From NCBI GenBank assembly GCA_012729635.1, contig JAAYCT010000024.1, forward strand, positions 124,001 to 188,000: a DNA stretch of 64,000 nucleotides. The letters are read 5' to 3'. Of this stretch, positions 56,516-64,000 are shown one piece after another; position 1 is the stretch's first letter; the number at the start of each line of letters is the position of its first letter. The notes below the pieces were generated by a model. The model did not search any database and was not told the origin of the DNA. It worked only from the letters and a program-made list of their open reading frames with translations. The translations under genes and the position numbers were made by a program. This DNA comes from Clostridiaceae bacterium (lineage in GTDB: Bacteria; Bacillota; Clostridia; Saccharofermentanales; Saccharofermentanaceae).

Positions 56516-56532
56516 TCCGTTCTCCTCATCCT

Positions 56533-56582
56533 GATAATAAAAGAGGCCTTTCCGATTATGTCATCATCGGATTAAGCCTCTT
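56533..56582 (-). terminator. Terminator or attenuator between rpmA and obgE
   Basis: Two-tier hairpin on the minus strand: GAGGC/GCCTC outside and CCGATGA/TAATCGG-like pairing inside, then TTTTATTA. It would lower but need not abolish read-through into obgE. Confidence 0.7.
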
Positions 56583-56605
56583 CATTGGCACTCTTTCGTT
56601 TGAAA

Positions 56606-56887
56606 TTACTCCGCGGGGTAAACGCTGACCTTTTTCCGATCCTTGCCCATGCGCTCGAATTTTACGATACCGTCAATCAAAGTATACAACGTATCGTCCG
56701 ATCCGATGCCGACATTGGTTCCGGGATGGATTTTGGTCCCTCTCTGACGAACCAAAATATTGCCGGCGATGACGGGCTGGCCGTCGCCCTTCTTGGTACC
56801 CAATCTTTTCGAGGCAGAGTCACGACCGTTCTTGGTCGAACCCATTCCCTTCTTATGCGCAAAAAGCTGCAAATTCATTCTAAGCAT
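56606..56887 (-). CDS. rpmA: Ribosomal protein L27 (with cleavable N-terminus)
   Basis: 93 aa. The N-terminus [14 protein letters not shown] carries the Firmicutes extension that the Prp protease removes between F and A. The body [15 protein letters not shown] is standard. GGAGG precedes the first ATG. The gene for the protease lies directly upstream. Confidence 0.97.
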   Translation of the reverse strand: MLRMNLQLFAHKKGMGSTKNGRDSASKRLGTKKGDGQPVIAGNILVRQRGTKIHPGTNVGIGSDDTLYTLIDGIVKFERMGKDRKKVSVYPAE

Positions 56888-56905
56888 TTAAACACCTCCA
56901 ACGTG

Positions 56906-57277
56906 TTATCCTTGCTGTTGCATCACCTTGATATGATTTCCGCCGTAATCGTCGCGATCCGCTTTCTCCAGAAGAAGGAATCCCTTGCGAATCGACATCA
57001 TGATCCATTGTGTCGGGCCTTCGGCTCCTTTTTGAAGCTCCTGGTCCGGAATCGTCACCCTCGCCTCGGGAAGATTCGATCGACGGGATGTTTCGCTTAA
57101 TCGATAAAAATCCGTAAGGCCGCAAAGCTCCTCGAGCGAACCAATCGCGGTATAGAGCAGCGTCGATGCGGACGCACAGATGATATCGTTTCCGCTGTCC
57201 GCGTAGCCCGAATGTCCTTTAAGACTCATCCCTTTGATCAGTCCTTCGGACGATACCCGAAAATTTACGGTAATCAT
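56906..57277 (-). CDS. prp: Ribosomal-processing cysteine protease Prp
   Basis: Cleaves the N-terminal extension of L27 (123 aa). The catalytic histidine is in LKGHSGYA and the catalytic cysteine in DIICASAS. It lies between rplU and rpmA, the conserved place. The L27 cleavage motif is present in the same operon. Confidence 0.95.
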   Translation of the reverse strand: MITVNFRVSSEGLIKGMSLKGHSGYADSGNDIICASASTLLYTAIGSLEELCGLTDFYRLSETSRRSNLPEARVTIPDQELQKGAEGPTQWIMMSIRKGFLLLEKADRDDYGGNHIKVMQQQG

Positions 57278-57297
57278 TTCAACGTTCCCGGCTCGAA

Positions 57298-57606
57298 TCA
57301 GGCATGAATCGCCGTGATGCGAACCTTGGTGTAGGGCTGTCTGTGTCCGGCCTTCCGGCGGTATCCCTTCTTGGCCTTGTACGTAACAATGTCAATCTTC
57401 TTGTTCTTGCCATGCTTGACGATCTGTCCGGCCACACGTGCCTTTGCGGCATCCTGTCCGGCACGAATACCGGAATCATCGCCGATCGCAAGTACGCGGT
57501 CAAACTCAATGTCCTGTCCGGCTTCCGTGTCTAACTTCTCGATAAATATTTCGTCATCAACAGAAACCTTGTACTGTTTTCCGCCTGTTAAAATCACTGC
57601 ATACAT
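57298..57606 (-). CDS. rplU: Ribosomal protein L21
   Basis: 102 aa; MYAVILTGGKQYKVSVDDEI at the N-terminus and the C-terminal KKGYRRKAGHRQPYTKVRI. GGAGG before the ATG. First gene of the operon. Confidence 0.98.
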   Translation of the reverse strand: MYAVILTGGKQYKVSVDDEIFIEKLDTEAGQDIEFDRVLAIGDDSGIRAGQDAAKARVAGQIVKHGKNKKIDIVTYKAKKGYRRKAGHRQPYTKVRITAIHA

Positions 57607-57694
57607 CTCTCGTTTCCCTCCTGTTCATCCAGTCTCGCTGCTCGGCTCAGGCATCCGGTAAGACACGGAATTTAGGCCCGGCGCATGCGGTCAC
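57607..57694 (-). promoter_or_regulatory. Probable L21 leader
   Basis: Untranslated leader of about 85 bases before rplU with pairing segments (for example TCCG...CGGA around TGTCTTA) and CCGAGCAGCGAGAC close to the SD. Position and size agree with the L21 leader known in Bacillota, which allows autoregulation. Covariation was not tested. Confidence 0.5.
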
Positions 57695-57700
57695 CCGAAA

Positions 57701-57729
57701 AGGATACCATGCGATCAATACTCTGTCAA
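57701..57729 (-). promoter_or_regulatory. Promoter of the rplU operon
   Basis: Perfect TTGACA at 57724-57729, 17-base spacer and TATCCT at 57701-57706. Confidence 0.85.
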
Positions 57730-57743
57730 CGAAAAAACAAGCC

Positions 57744-57767
57744 GTTAGGTAGATCGTTAGGTAGATC
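57744..57767. repeat. Tandem 12-base direct repeat
   Basis: Two exact copies of GTTAGGTAGATC. An A-rich stretch with repeated CGAAAAA units follows up to the stop of the lacI-type gene. GCCG/CGGC around the repeat with a T run on the minus strand may make a weak terminator for that gene. Confidence 0.6.
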
Positions 57768-57801
57768 GGCGAAAATCGAAAAATTACGAAAAATCGAAAA
57801 A

Positions 57802-58806
57802 CTAGACGGGTAATACCGATGCGCCGATTTCAAGAGATGCCTTCAGACGAATGTCACGCGCTTCTTTCGTGTATTCTCCGACCATCCTTTCGACTAAAAA
57901 CTCGGCGGCGGTCCTTCCGATCTCCATGATCGGCTGTAATCCGATGGTCAGCTTCGGATGATAAATACGGGCAATCGACTGCGTTTCAAAACCGACAAAG
58001 GATATATCCTCGGGTATTCTCTTTCCTTCTTCGTTCAAAAAACGCAACGCTCCGAGCGTCAGGTCGTGTCCGGCGGTAAAAACGGCGGTTGGCGCTTCGG
58101 GCATCCGAGCCAGTGAACGCATCCCCTCATATCCGCTCTCCTCGGAGATATCAATCATCCGGATCAATTCGGGATTCGGTTTTATCCCGGCAACGGCCAA
58201 GGCCTTTCGATATCCCGCCACTCGGTCATCGGTGGTGCGCACTCCCGGCACACCGACAATTAATCCGATTCTTTTATGACCATTGGCAATCAGATGTTCC
58301 GTCACTTCGTATGTTATTCCTTCATTGTCTATCGTCACACTGTCGTGTCCGCTCCCCTCGACACCGACGTCGATAAAAACAATCGGGGTCTTTTCCGATT
58401 CCAGGCGAGTCAGATCCTTTTTTTGGACGTTAATCGGCTGCATAATAATCCCGTCAACCTGCTTGTTCATCAGGAAGTCGAGCTTCATGCGCGCACCCTC
58501 CGGATCCGTTTCCGAATAGTCACAGATAATCGTACTGTATCCGCGTCGATAGAGCTCACGGTCAATGGAAGAAAGGACGGAAACGCCGTAATAATCGGCA
58601 AGGCTCGGAATCAGGACGCCGACGGTCATCGACCTTCTTGTTTTCATTCCGCGCGCAACCGTGTTTACGCGATAATTGAGTTCTTCGATTGCCTGTTCGA
58701 TCGCAACGCGATTATCCTCAAGCACATTTCCGCCGTTAATCATCTTCGAGACGGTAGCTATCGAAACTCCGGCTCTCTTTGCAACATCTTTTATCGTCGC
58801 CGGCAT
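57802..58806 (-). CDS. LacI family transcriptional regulator
   Basis: 334 aa. N-terminal helix-turn-helix ATIKDVAKRAGVSIATVSKMIN with a hinge near 50-60, then the periplasmic-binding-protein-like effector domain (VGVLIPSLADYYGVSVL, GIIMQPIN, VGVPGVRTTDDRVAGY, ISFVGFE). The ATG at 58806 has GGAG upstream. The gene stands alone and no sugar genes are near, so ligand and targets are unknown. CcpA, the global member, is possible, but a CcpA role cannot be claimed. Confidence 0.92.
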   Translation of the reverse strand: MPATIKDVAKRAGVSIATVSKMINGGNVLEDNRVAIEQAIEELNYRVNTVARGMKTRRSMTVGVLIPSLADYYGVSVLSSIDRELYRRGYSTIICDYSETDPEGARMKLDFLMNKQVDGIIMQPINVQKKDLTRLESEKTPIVFIDVGVEGSGHDSVTIDNEGITYEVTEHLIANGHKRIGLIVGVPGVRTTDDRVAGYRKALAVAGIKPNPELIRMIDISEESGYEGMRSLARMPEAPTAVFTAGHDLTLGALRFLNEEGKRIPEDISFVGFETQSIARIYHPKLTIGLQPIMEIGRTAAEFLVERMVGEYTKEARDIRLKASLEIGASVLPV

Positions 58807-58946
58807 AATTCTTCTCCGTTTCATTTTATGTCCGTCCGAGTATTTCGCTCTTGAAAATCGAAAATTTTCGGATCGCAAAACCGGATTCTATAATATCTTT
58901 TCCCGCCCGATCACGCAAGTGCAAACGATTCCCGGCCATTCCGACG

Positions 58947-60494
58947 TCAGACGAACGCGAGAATCACATACAGCAGTGACGCCATAATCGACGGAAGAAA
59001 AAGGGTCCCGCTCATTCTTTTCACCCTCTGGCGAAACCAGTCCGAAGCAATCATAAGAAGACAGGAATAAAGCGAAAGATAGAGCAACCAACCCTTCAGT
59101 GTCAAGACGGACGTAATCAGCATCGCAATAAAGGGCAGAAGCAGAATCCCGCGAAATCGCCAGGCGGAAAGAAATCCCATTCTGTGCTCCGCCGTTTTTT
59201 CATAATCGGTATAAAACATATCCATTTTCTGACAGGCCGCCAGCGACAAACTCAGCAATACAACGGGTACGAGAAACAATAAAATCCGCGGAAAGGACAG
59301 AATGTACCGCACGGAGGAAACATGGAGCAATACGACAAACAAAATCCCGATGACAAAGAGCCCCGACACCAAAAGAGTAATCATCAGACGGGCGCGGTTC
59401 GCCTTCATCGGTGAAGCCATTTTTTTGAGGTGCTTTATGTAGAAAAGAGCGGCGATACTCAGTGCGAGAACGGGCCATAATGCGGAAAAAATCGCGGCGT
59501 AACGAGGCACGGCAATCAGTAGCACACAAAGGATGACGCCGTACGCGATCGAAAGCGGCAACAGCAGAGCAAGCAGATATTTTTCGGATCGGGCAATCTT
59601 GCTTCGCAAGGATAATTCCTTCGGCACCGAGGATTCGCGAACCACCTCTTTCGGAGCGACACCTTTGACGGAGCGGGGACCCGCAATCGTCGAAAGAAAG
59701 AAAAACAGCCCCGAGATCAGGAGAGCGACCGGAATAATCCGAAGTGCTTGATTAAGAAAAATCATACCGCGCACCCCGGATGAATTTTCTTCATTTTGCA
59801 AAGTGTATTTTGCAATATAGTCGGCAACTCCTCTTTGGACATCCGGCAATCCGGGATAAATCATCGCATCCAAAACGGAGTCTCCGAAGAGCTTTTTCAG
59901 GCTCATAAACGTCTTTGCATCCGGAGAGATGTACACCAGTGAAGCGAAAATGCCGGGAGACTTGAGGGGACTTGTCAAGGTCGTATCCTCTCCGGACAGT
60001 TTCTCAAAAAGCTGTTTCGTGCTCAGGCGCTCCGAATCAAAAATCGCAACGGGAAATCCCGGAAGTTGTTCCGGTGTAACCTCGGAACCGAAAGAGGTTT
60101 CGATCCTCGGCATGATTAGGATCAATCCGGCTACCGACGATTCCGATTCGGACACTTTCATCGCGACAGCGGCCGCATCCTCATAGGCAACCAACACGAT
60201 TCTTTCCACGTCCTGTCTTCTGGAAAAGGATTGAATCCTTCTTGCGAGTCTTTCTTCATCGGAAACGTCCGTTCCGATGAAATCGGACTTCAGCCCGAGC
60301 CCGGAAAAAACACCCCGGTATTCCGCTTCGGGAAATCTCGCTTCCGTTGATGACACAAAAAGAACGCCCACCTTGCTTCCGGAATTCGGTCGACCGCCGG
60401 AGTACATCGAAAAAAGCATCGAAAAGACCAAAAGCAGATTGGCAACAATGAGTAATACAACGCCTGTCGTACGTATGGTTGTCTTCTGAATCAT
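58947..60494 (-). CDS. Membrane protein with degenerate alpha/beta-hydrolase-like domain
   Basis: 515 aa, no family recognised. One membrane helix at 11-30, an extracytoplasmic part of about 220 residues, then about seven helices (from residue 245 to the end). In the first part the string VERIVLVAYEDAAAVAMKV, followed by VAGLILIMP, resembles the nucleophile elbow region of alpha/beta hydrolases, but the serine motif is YED, so catalysis is unlikely. GGAGGG precedes the ATG. It follows spoVG with a terminator between. Confidence 0.75.
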   Translation of the reverse strand: MIQKTTIRTTGVVLLIVANLLLVFSMLFSMYSGGRPNSGSKVGVLFVSSTEARFPEAEYRGVFSGLGLKSDFIGTDVSDEERLARRIQSFSRRQDVERIVLVAYEDAAAVAMKVSESESSVAGLILIMPRIETSFGSEVTPEQLPGFPVAIFDSERLSTKQLFEKLSGEDTTLTSPLKSPGIFASLVYISPDAKTFMSLKKLFGDSVLDAMIYPGLPDVQRGVADYIAKYTLQNEENSSGVRGMIFLNQALRIIPVALLISGLFFFLSTIAGPRSVKGVAPKEVVRESSVPKELSLRSKIARSEKYLLALLLPLSIAYGVILCVLLIAVPRYAAIFSALWPVLALSIAALFYIKHLKKMASPMKANRARLMITLLVSGLFVIGILFVVLLHVSSVRYILSFPRILLFLVPVVLLSLSLAACQKMDMFYTDYEKTAEHRMGFLSAWRFRGILLLPFIAMLITSVLTLKGWLLYLSLYSCLLMIASDWFRQRVKRMSGTLFLPSIMASLLYVILAFV

Positions 60495-60535
60495 TCCGTT
60501 CCCTCCGATTTCTCCGACTATTATAGCACGTCCGC

Positions 60536-60565
60536 ATAAAAAGGAACCGCGTTACGCAGTTCCTT
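60536..60565 (-). terminator. Intrinsic terminator of spoVG
   Basis: Stem GGAACTGCG/CGCGGTTCC with a three-base loop, extended by AA/TT, followed by TTTTT on the minus strand. Confidence 0.85.
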
Positions 60566-60615
60566 GCATCGGGTTTAGAAAGGATTACAGACCTTGTATA
60601 AACGGTTCGAATCAA

Positions 60616-61026
60616 TCAGGAATAGGATGATGAAAACGAAAGCCGCTCATCGGAAACGACGTGCTTCTCCCGTTCATCGGATTCGGAGGACACGGTCTCC
60701 CTGTTCCTCTCGGGGGACACCGCCCGTTCTTCAACCCTCTCATCCGGATGTGGATTGGTTTCCCTATAACGTTCTAATGCCTCATAATACTTACTCAGAA
60801 CGGCGCGCGACAATTCCTCGCGAAATCCGGAATGAATCGGATGAACAATATCCTTGAATTCCCCGTCCTGGATCCGTCGACTCGGCATAGCGATAAATAA
60901 ACCGTTCGCTCCATCAATAATCTTGACGTCGTGAACCACAAATGCATCTTCAAAAGTAATCGATACAATCGCCTTCATTTTGTTTTCGGGCGTGAGTTTC
61001 CGAATGATTATACTGGTAATGTTCAT
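60616..61026 (-). CDS. spoVG: Septation regulator SpoVG
   Basis: DNA/RNA-binding regulator of sporulation and septation (136 aa). Residues 1-88 follow the family closely (MKAIVSITFEDAFVVHDVKIIDGANGLFIAMPSRR-type core, GEFKDIVHPI). The last 48 residues are a charged, Ser-rich tail with no counterpart in short SpoVG proteins. GGAGG before the ATG. Confidence 0.96.
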   Translation of the reverse strand: MNITSIIIRKLTPENKMKAIVSITFEDAFVVHDVKIIDGANGLFIAMPSRRIQDGEFKDIVHPIHSGFREELSRAVLSKYYEALERYRETNPHPDERVEERAVSPERNRETVSSESDEREKHVVSDERLSFSSSYS

Positions 61027-61100
61027 GTATTAACCTCCGCGTCAAGTCAAAACGTCTTTCCGGAACCATCAAGAGGACAAAAACTCCGGATTAATTATTC

Positions 61101-61129
61101 ATTCTATCGCAAAATTCAGTAATTGTAAA
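61101..61129 (-). promoter_or_regulatory. Promoter of spoVG
   Basis: TTTACA at 61124-61129, 17-base spacer, TAGAAT at 61101-61106. Confidence 0.7.
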
Positions 61130-61248
61130 TGTTTTCTTAGTTTTTCGGACAGACCGTTCACCGCGCTTTTTCCCGTCATGCCGGATTCTTTTTTGAAGAA
61201 ATGTGCATCGGCACGCGAAGCTCTCTCGGCTCGCAATCGCTTTTCCCC

Positions 61249-61276
61249 TTGCATTTTTCTATTGAAAAAGCATAAT
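61249..61276 (+). promoter_or_regulatory. Possible promoter of murC
   Basis: TTGCAT at 61249-61254, 16-base spacer, CATAAT at 61271-61276, some 85 bases before the start codon. Confidence 0.45.
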
Positions 61277-61362
61277 GGAATCGGTGCGATGCGTAACCAT
61301 CCATTACGCTTCCGCCCGATGAAATAAAGAATACAGACTGCCGAAATCGGCCGCGAGGTTTT

Positions 61363-62877
61363 ATGAAGGAGAACATAGAAGACCCCACATTCCTGTCTTC
61401 CGCCAAAAAAAGATGCAAAGAAAAACACGAAAACGAATACGCACTTCACTCCATTATGAAAAAAGGAGCGCGGATTTTCTTTGTCGGAATCGGCGGAGTC
61501 AGCATGAGTGGACTTTCGGAACTTTCGGGCGGTTTTGGATATACGGTCGGCGGATCGGACATGCATGATTTTCACCGTTCGCGGATGCTCCGTGAAAAGG
61601 GAATCCAAGTGTTCATCGGACACGATAGGAATAACATCGATCTTTTCTTGCCGGATCTATTAGTATATACCGCCGCAATCATGTCCGGGAATCCGGAAAT
61701 CGATTATGCCCTCGAAAAAGGAATCCCGGTCGTATCCCGGGGCGACTTTCTGGGGTTTTTAACGGAACGATTCGATCGCGTCATTAATATCTCGGGCACA
61801 CACGGAAAAACTACGACCACTTCCATGCTTTCCCAAATCTTAATCGAATCGGGCAGGGATCCGACCGTTCATCTCGGAGCTGAGTATGAGCCATTCGGCG
61901 GTGCAGTCCGTTCCGGTTCAGGCAATTCCCTTCTGGTTTCCGAGGCTTGTGAATACCGCAGATCTTTTTTGAATTTTCGTTCGACCACAGCAGCGATTAC
62001 CAACATTGATTTTGATCATGCGGATTGTTTTCGGGACATCGACGAGATTATTGATGTCTTCGCCGAGTTTTCCGATCGAATGGAGGATTCGGGATTCCTG
62101 ATTATTCCCGTCGGAGATGAGAACGTTAAAAAATGTGTGAAAAAAATCCGCTCTCGGAGACTTCTCTCGGGTCGGTCGATGCCCGTTCTTATCACAACCG
62201 GCTTGATCGATACCCCATCGGAAAACATATCCGAGTTCGCGGATTATTCGGCGCGAAACATTGAATATCGTAACGGATATCCTTCTTTTGACGTGTGGGG
62301 TCCGAACGGACTATACACGCATGTTGACCTTCAGGTTCCGGGAAGACACAACATCGAGAATGCTCTGACGGCGATCGCATGTGCGGCTCAAAACGGCGGA
62401 AGTCCGGACGGAGCGCGAACGGCACTCCGTGCGTTTCGCGGTGCCGAGGGACGGTTTTCGGTTAAAGGGGTATTTCACGGAGCAAAGGTTGTTACCGATT
62501 ACGCTCATCATCCGGCCGAGATCCGCGCAACGCTTCAAGCCGCGTCACAAATTCCGCACAAGAAAATGTGGGTCGTGTTTCAGCCGCTTACGTTCAACCG
62601 GGTCAAGATATTCGGCGAGGCTTTTATCAACGTTTTTTTGCCTTGTGCACATGTCATATTTGCGGATATCTTTTCAGACCGGGAAGTCGATACGGGAGAA
62701 TTCTCATCATCTCAAATCGCGGATCAAATCAACCGTCTCGGAGGAAATGCGGAATATTATGCCGACAAGGAAGAGATCCTTCACAGGCTGAATTCACTGG
62801 TCGGCATGAATGATCTCGTACTAATCATCGGTCCGGAAGATATTCGCAGTATTACGGAACGTCTCTCCTTCGACTGA
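61363..62877 (+). CDS. murC: UDP-N-acetylmuramate-L-alanine ligase
   Basis: Adds L-alanine to UDP-MurNAc in peptidoglycan synthesis (504 aa). N-terminal FFVGIGGVSMSGLSEL, the ATP loop ISGTHGKTTTTSML near residue 147, NIDFDHADCF, and VTDYAHHPAEIRAT in the C-terminal domain. The first 30 residues before IFFVGIGG exceed the usual length; the ATG at 61363 has a weak GAGG, and an inner ATG has none. The gene stands alone, away from a dcw cluster, and converges on ftsH. Confidence 0.95.
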   Translation: MKENIEDPTFLSSAKKRCKEKHENEYALHSIMKKGARIFFVGIGGVSMSGLSELSGGFGYTVGGSDMHDFHRSRMLREKGIQVFIGHDRNNIDLFLPDLLVYTAAIMSGNPEIDYALEKGIPVVSRGDFLGFLTERFDRVINISGTHGKTTTTSMLSQILIESGRDPTVHLGAEYEPFGGAVRSGSGNSLLVSEACEYRRSFLNFRSTTAAITNIDFDHADCFRDIDEIIDVFAEFSDRMEDSGFLIIPVGDENVKKCVKKIRSRRLLSGRSMPVLITTGLIDTPSENISEFADYSARNIEYRNGYPSFDVWGPNGLYTHVDLQVPGRHNIENALTAIACAAQNGGSPDGARTALRAFRGAEGRFSVKGVFHGAKVVTDYAHHPAEIRATLQAASQIPHKKMWVVFQPLTFNRVKIFGEAFINVFLPCAHVIFADIFSDREVDTGEFSSSQIADQINRLGGNAEYYADKEEILHRLNSLVGMNDLVLIIGPEDIRSITERLSFD

Positions 62878-62917
62878 ATCTTTCCGGGATTACGTCATCA
62901 TTTTCGTTTCGGGCGAA

Positions 62918-64000
62918 TCACTGCCCGATATCCTTATAGGTCGACGCTTCCCCGGAGGAATCGTCCGTTTTCCGCTCTTCCGAAGCCGATACCGAAACAT
63001 CCTCATCCGACTTGTCGTCGGGAGCGTTTGCATCCGCGGCGTCGGAAGCTTCCTTTGCATCCTCCATACCACCGGATATGTAAATCCTTTCAAACTCGTC
63101 GCCTTCGATTTTCTCTATTTCGAGCAACCGTTTTGCGACCGCATTCAGCAGAAGAATCTTTTCATTCAGGAGTTTCAACACCTGATCATACGCTTCTCCG
63201 ATAATCAGTTGAACCTCCTGGTCAATCTGAGCGGATACGTTTTCACTGTATGCACGGATATGACCGTAGTCTCTTCCGAGAAACACCTCGTCATCGCTGC
63301 CGAAAACAAGGTTCTTCAATTTTTCGCTCATTCCGTACTTCGTAATCATATTTCGGGCAATGGTGTTGCACTGCTGCAAATCCGAAGATGCGCCCGTGCT
63401 GATTTCGCCGAAAGTCAACTCTTCGGCTGCTCTGCCGCCGAGAGAAACCATGATCTTATCAATCAGCTGTTTTCTCGTCGCGTAATAGAGATCCTCGTCC
63501 GATTTATGAGCGGTATATCCTCCGGCACCGCCTGCGGGAATAATCGAGACGCGCTCCACGCGATCGGTTTCGGATGTCGCGCGAAGAACGATTGCATGTC
63601 CCGCTTCATGGTATGCGGTCAATCGCTTTTCCTTGTCGTTAATGACCCGGCTTTTCTTCTCGGGACCGATCATTACTTTAAAAATCGCTTCCGTTATCGT
63701 TTTATAGTCAATTTCCTTCAGATTATACCGCGCGGCAAGAAGTGCGGCTTCGTTGAGAACGTTGGCTAGATCCGCTCCGGTAAAGCCCGGCGTATTCTTG
63801 GCAACCTCTTTAAGGTCGACACTTTTTGCAATCGGCTTCCCTTTGATGTGAACCTTCAAAATTTCCTCGCGACCGCGAATATCCGGAAGCATGACATACA
63901 CACGCCGGTCAAAACGTCCGGGTCTCAATAATGCAGGATCCAGAATATCGATTCGGTTGGTTGCCGCGATAATAATGACGCCTTCGTTCGGACCAAATCC
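62918..64000 (-). CDS. ftsH: ATP-dependent zinc metalloprotease FtsH, C-terminal part (cut by window edge)
   Basis: Membrane-bound AAA+ protease. Present are the end of the AAA module ([25 protein letters not shown] with the arginine fingers) and the M41 peptidase with the zinc site [10 protein letters not shown] and the third ligand downstream (SDLQQ region). The N-terminus with the membrane helices lies beyond position 64000. The last 40 residues are acidic and not conserved. Confidence 0.97.
   Translation of the reverse strand, partial: GFGPNEGVIIIAATNRIDILDPALLRPGRFDRRVYVMLPDIRGREEILKVHIKGKPIAKSVDLKEVAKNTPGFTGADLANVLNEAALLAARYNLKEIDYKTITEAIFKVMIGPEKKSRVINDKEKRLTAYHEAGHAIVLRATSETDRVERVSIIPAGGAGGYTAHKSDEDLYYATRKQLIDKIMVSLGGRAAEELTFGEISTGASSDLQQCNTIARNMITKYGMSEKLKNLVFGSDDEVFLGRDYGHIRAYSENVSAQIDQEVQLIIGEAYDQVLKLLNEKILLLNAVAKRLLEIEKIEGDEFERIYISGGMEDAKEASDAADANAPDDKSDEDVSVSASEERKTDDSSGEASTYKDIGQ

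Overview
The window is chromosomal DNA of an anaerobic Gram-positive bacterium, most likely a member of Bacillota class Clostridia. The evidence is a spoVG gene, a primary sigma factor of SigA type, AddAB instead of RecBCD, the L21-Prp-L27-Obg cluster with the Firmicutes-type L27 propeptide, a SAM-I (S-box) riboswitch on metK, the proA-rpiB-upp-atp gene order, an Rnf-like cluster, and a flavodiiron protein next to a rubredoxin. Base composition is near 50 % GC and even. I see no insertion sequence, prophage, CRISPR array or rRNA. Assignment below class level is not possible by eye.

Layout from left to right: cysS (partial) and cysE; a structured RNA that looks like 6S RNA; comFC, recD2 and riboswitch-controlled metK (1-6.6 kb). 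A compact plus-strand Tad/Flp pilus locus follows (7.1-12.3 kb). Then comes a long minus-strand run: the ATP synthase operon with upp, rpiB and proA (12.4-21.7 kb); a gap holding DnaA boxes; an RNA methyltransferase, a hydrolase, nagB, a CofE-like ligase and a membrane protein (22-27.3 kb); tRNA-Arg(CCU); an unusual Rnf-like cluster directly downstream of sigA (27.5-33.4 kb); and tadA/addA/addB (34.4-42.2 kb). A lipid module (acyl-CoA ligase, PlsC, lipid kinase, acyl carrier protein, MarR regulator) fills 42.2-46.8 kb. The rest holds an aldo/keto reductase, the radical SAM pair, trpF, pgi, a DUF4364 regulator, the flavodiiron protein and rubredoxin, obgE-rpmA-prp-rplU, a LacI regulator, an unknown membrane protein, spoVG, murC and partial ftsH.

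Two energy-conservation systems are abnormal. The Rnf-like cluster keeps RnfC, RnfD and RnfG homologues and a fused RnfE-RnfA-like membrane protein but has no rnfB. The flavin-attachment motifs of RnfG, the FMN/NADH motifs of RnfC and the membrane cysteines of RnfE/RnfA all appear lost, while the two 4Fe-4S clusters of RnfC are intact. In the ATP synthase, no separate delta gene exists: the C-terminal domain of delta is fused to the N-terminus of alpha, and the delta N-terminal domain is missing.

The lipid module suggests FabT-like control. A MarR protein is encoded in overlap with an acyl carrier protein, and a TTTGA-N3-TCAAA palindrome lies between the divergent acyl-CoA ligase and plsC genes. 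A second copy of this palindrome fills the promoter spacer of the flavodiiron gene. Gene starts were adjusted where a Shine-Dalgarno sequence decides; several genes start with TTG or GTG.
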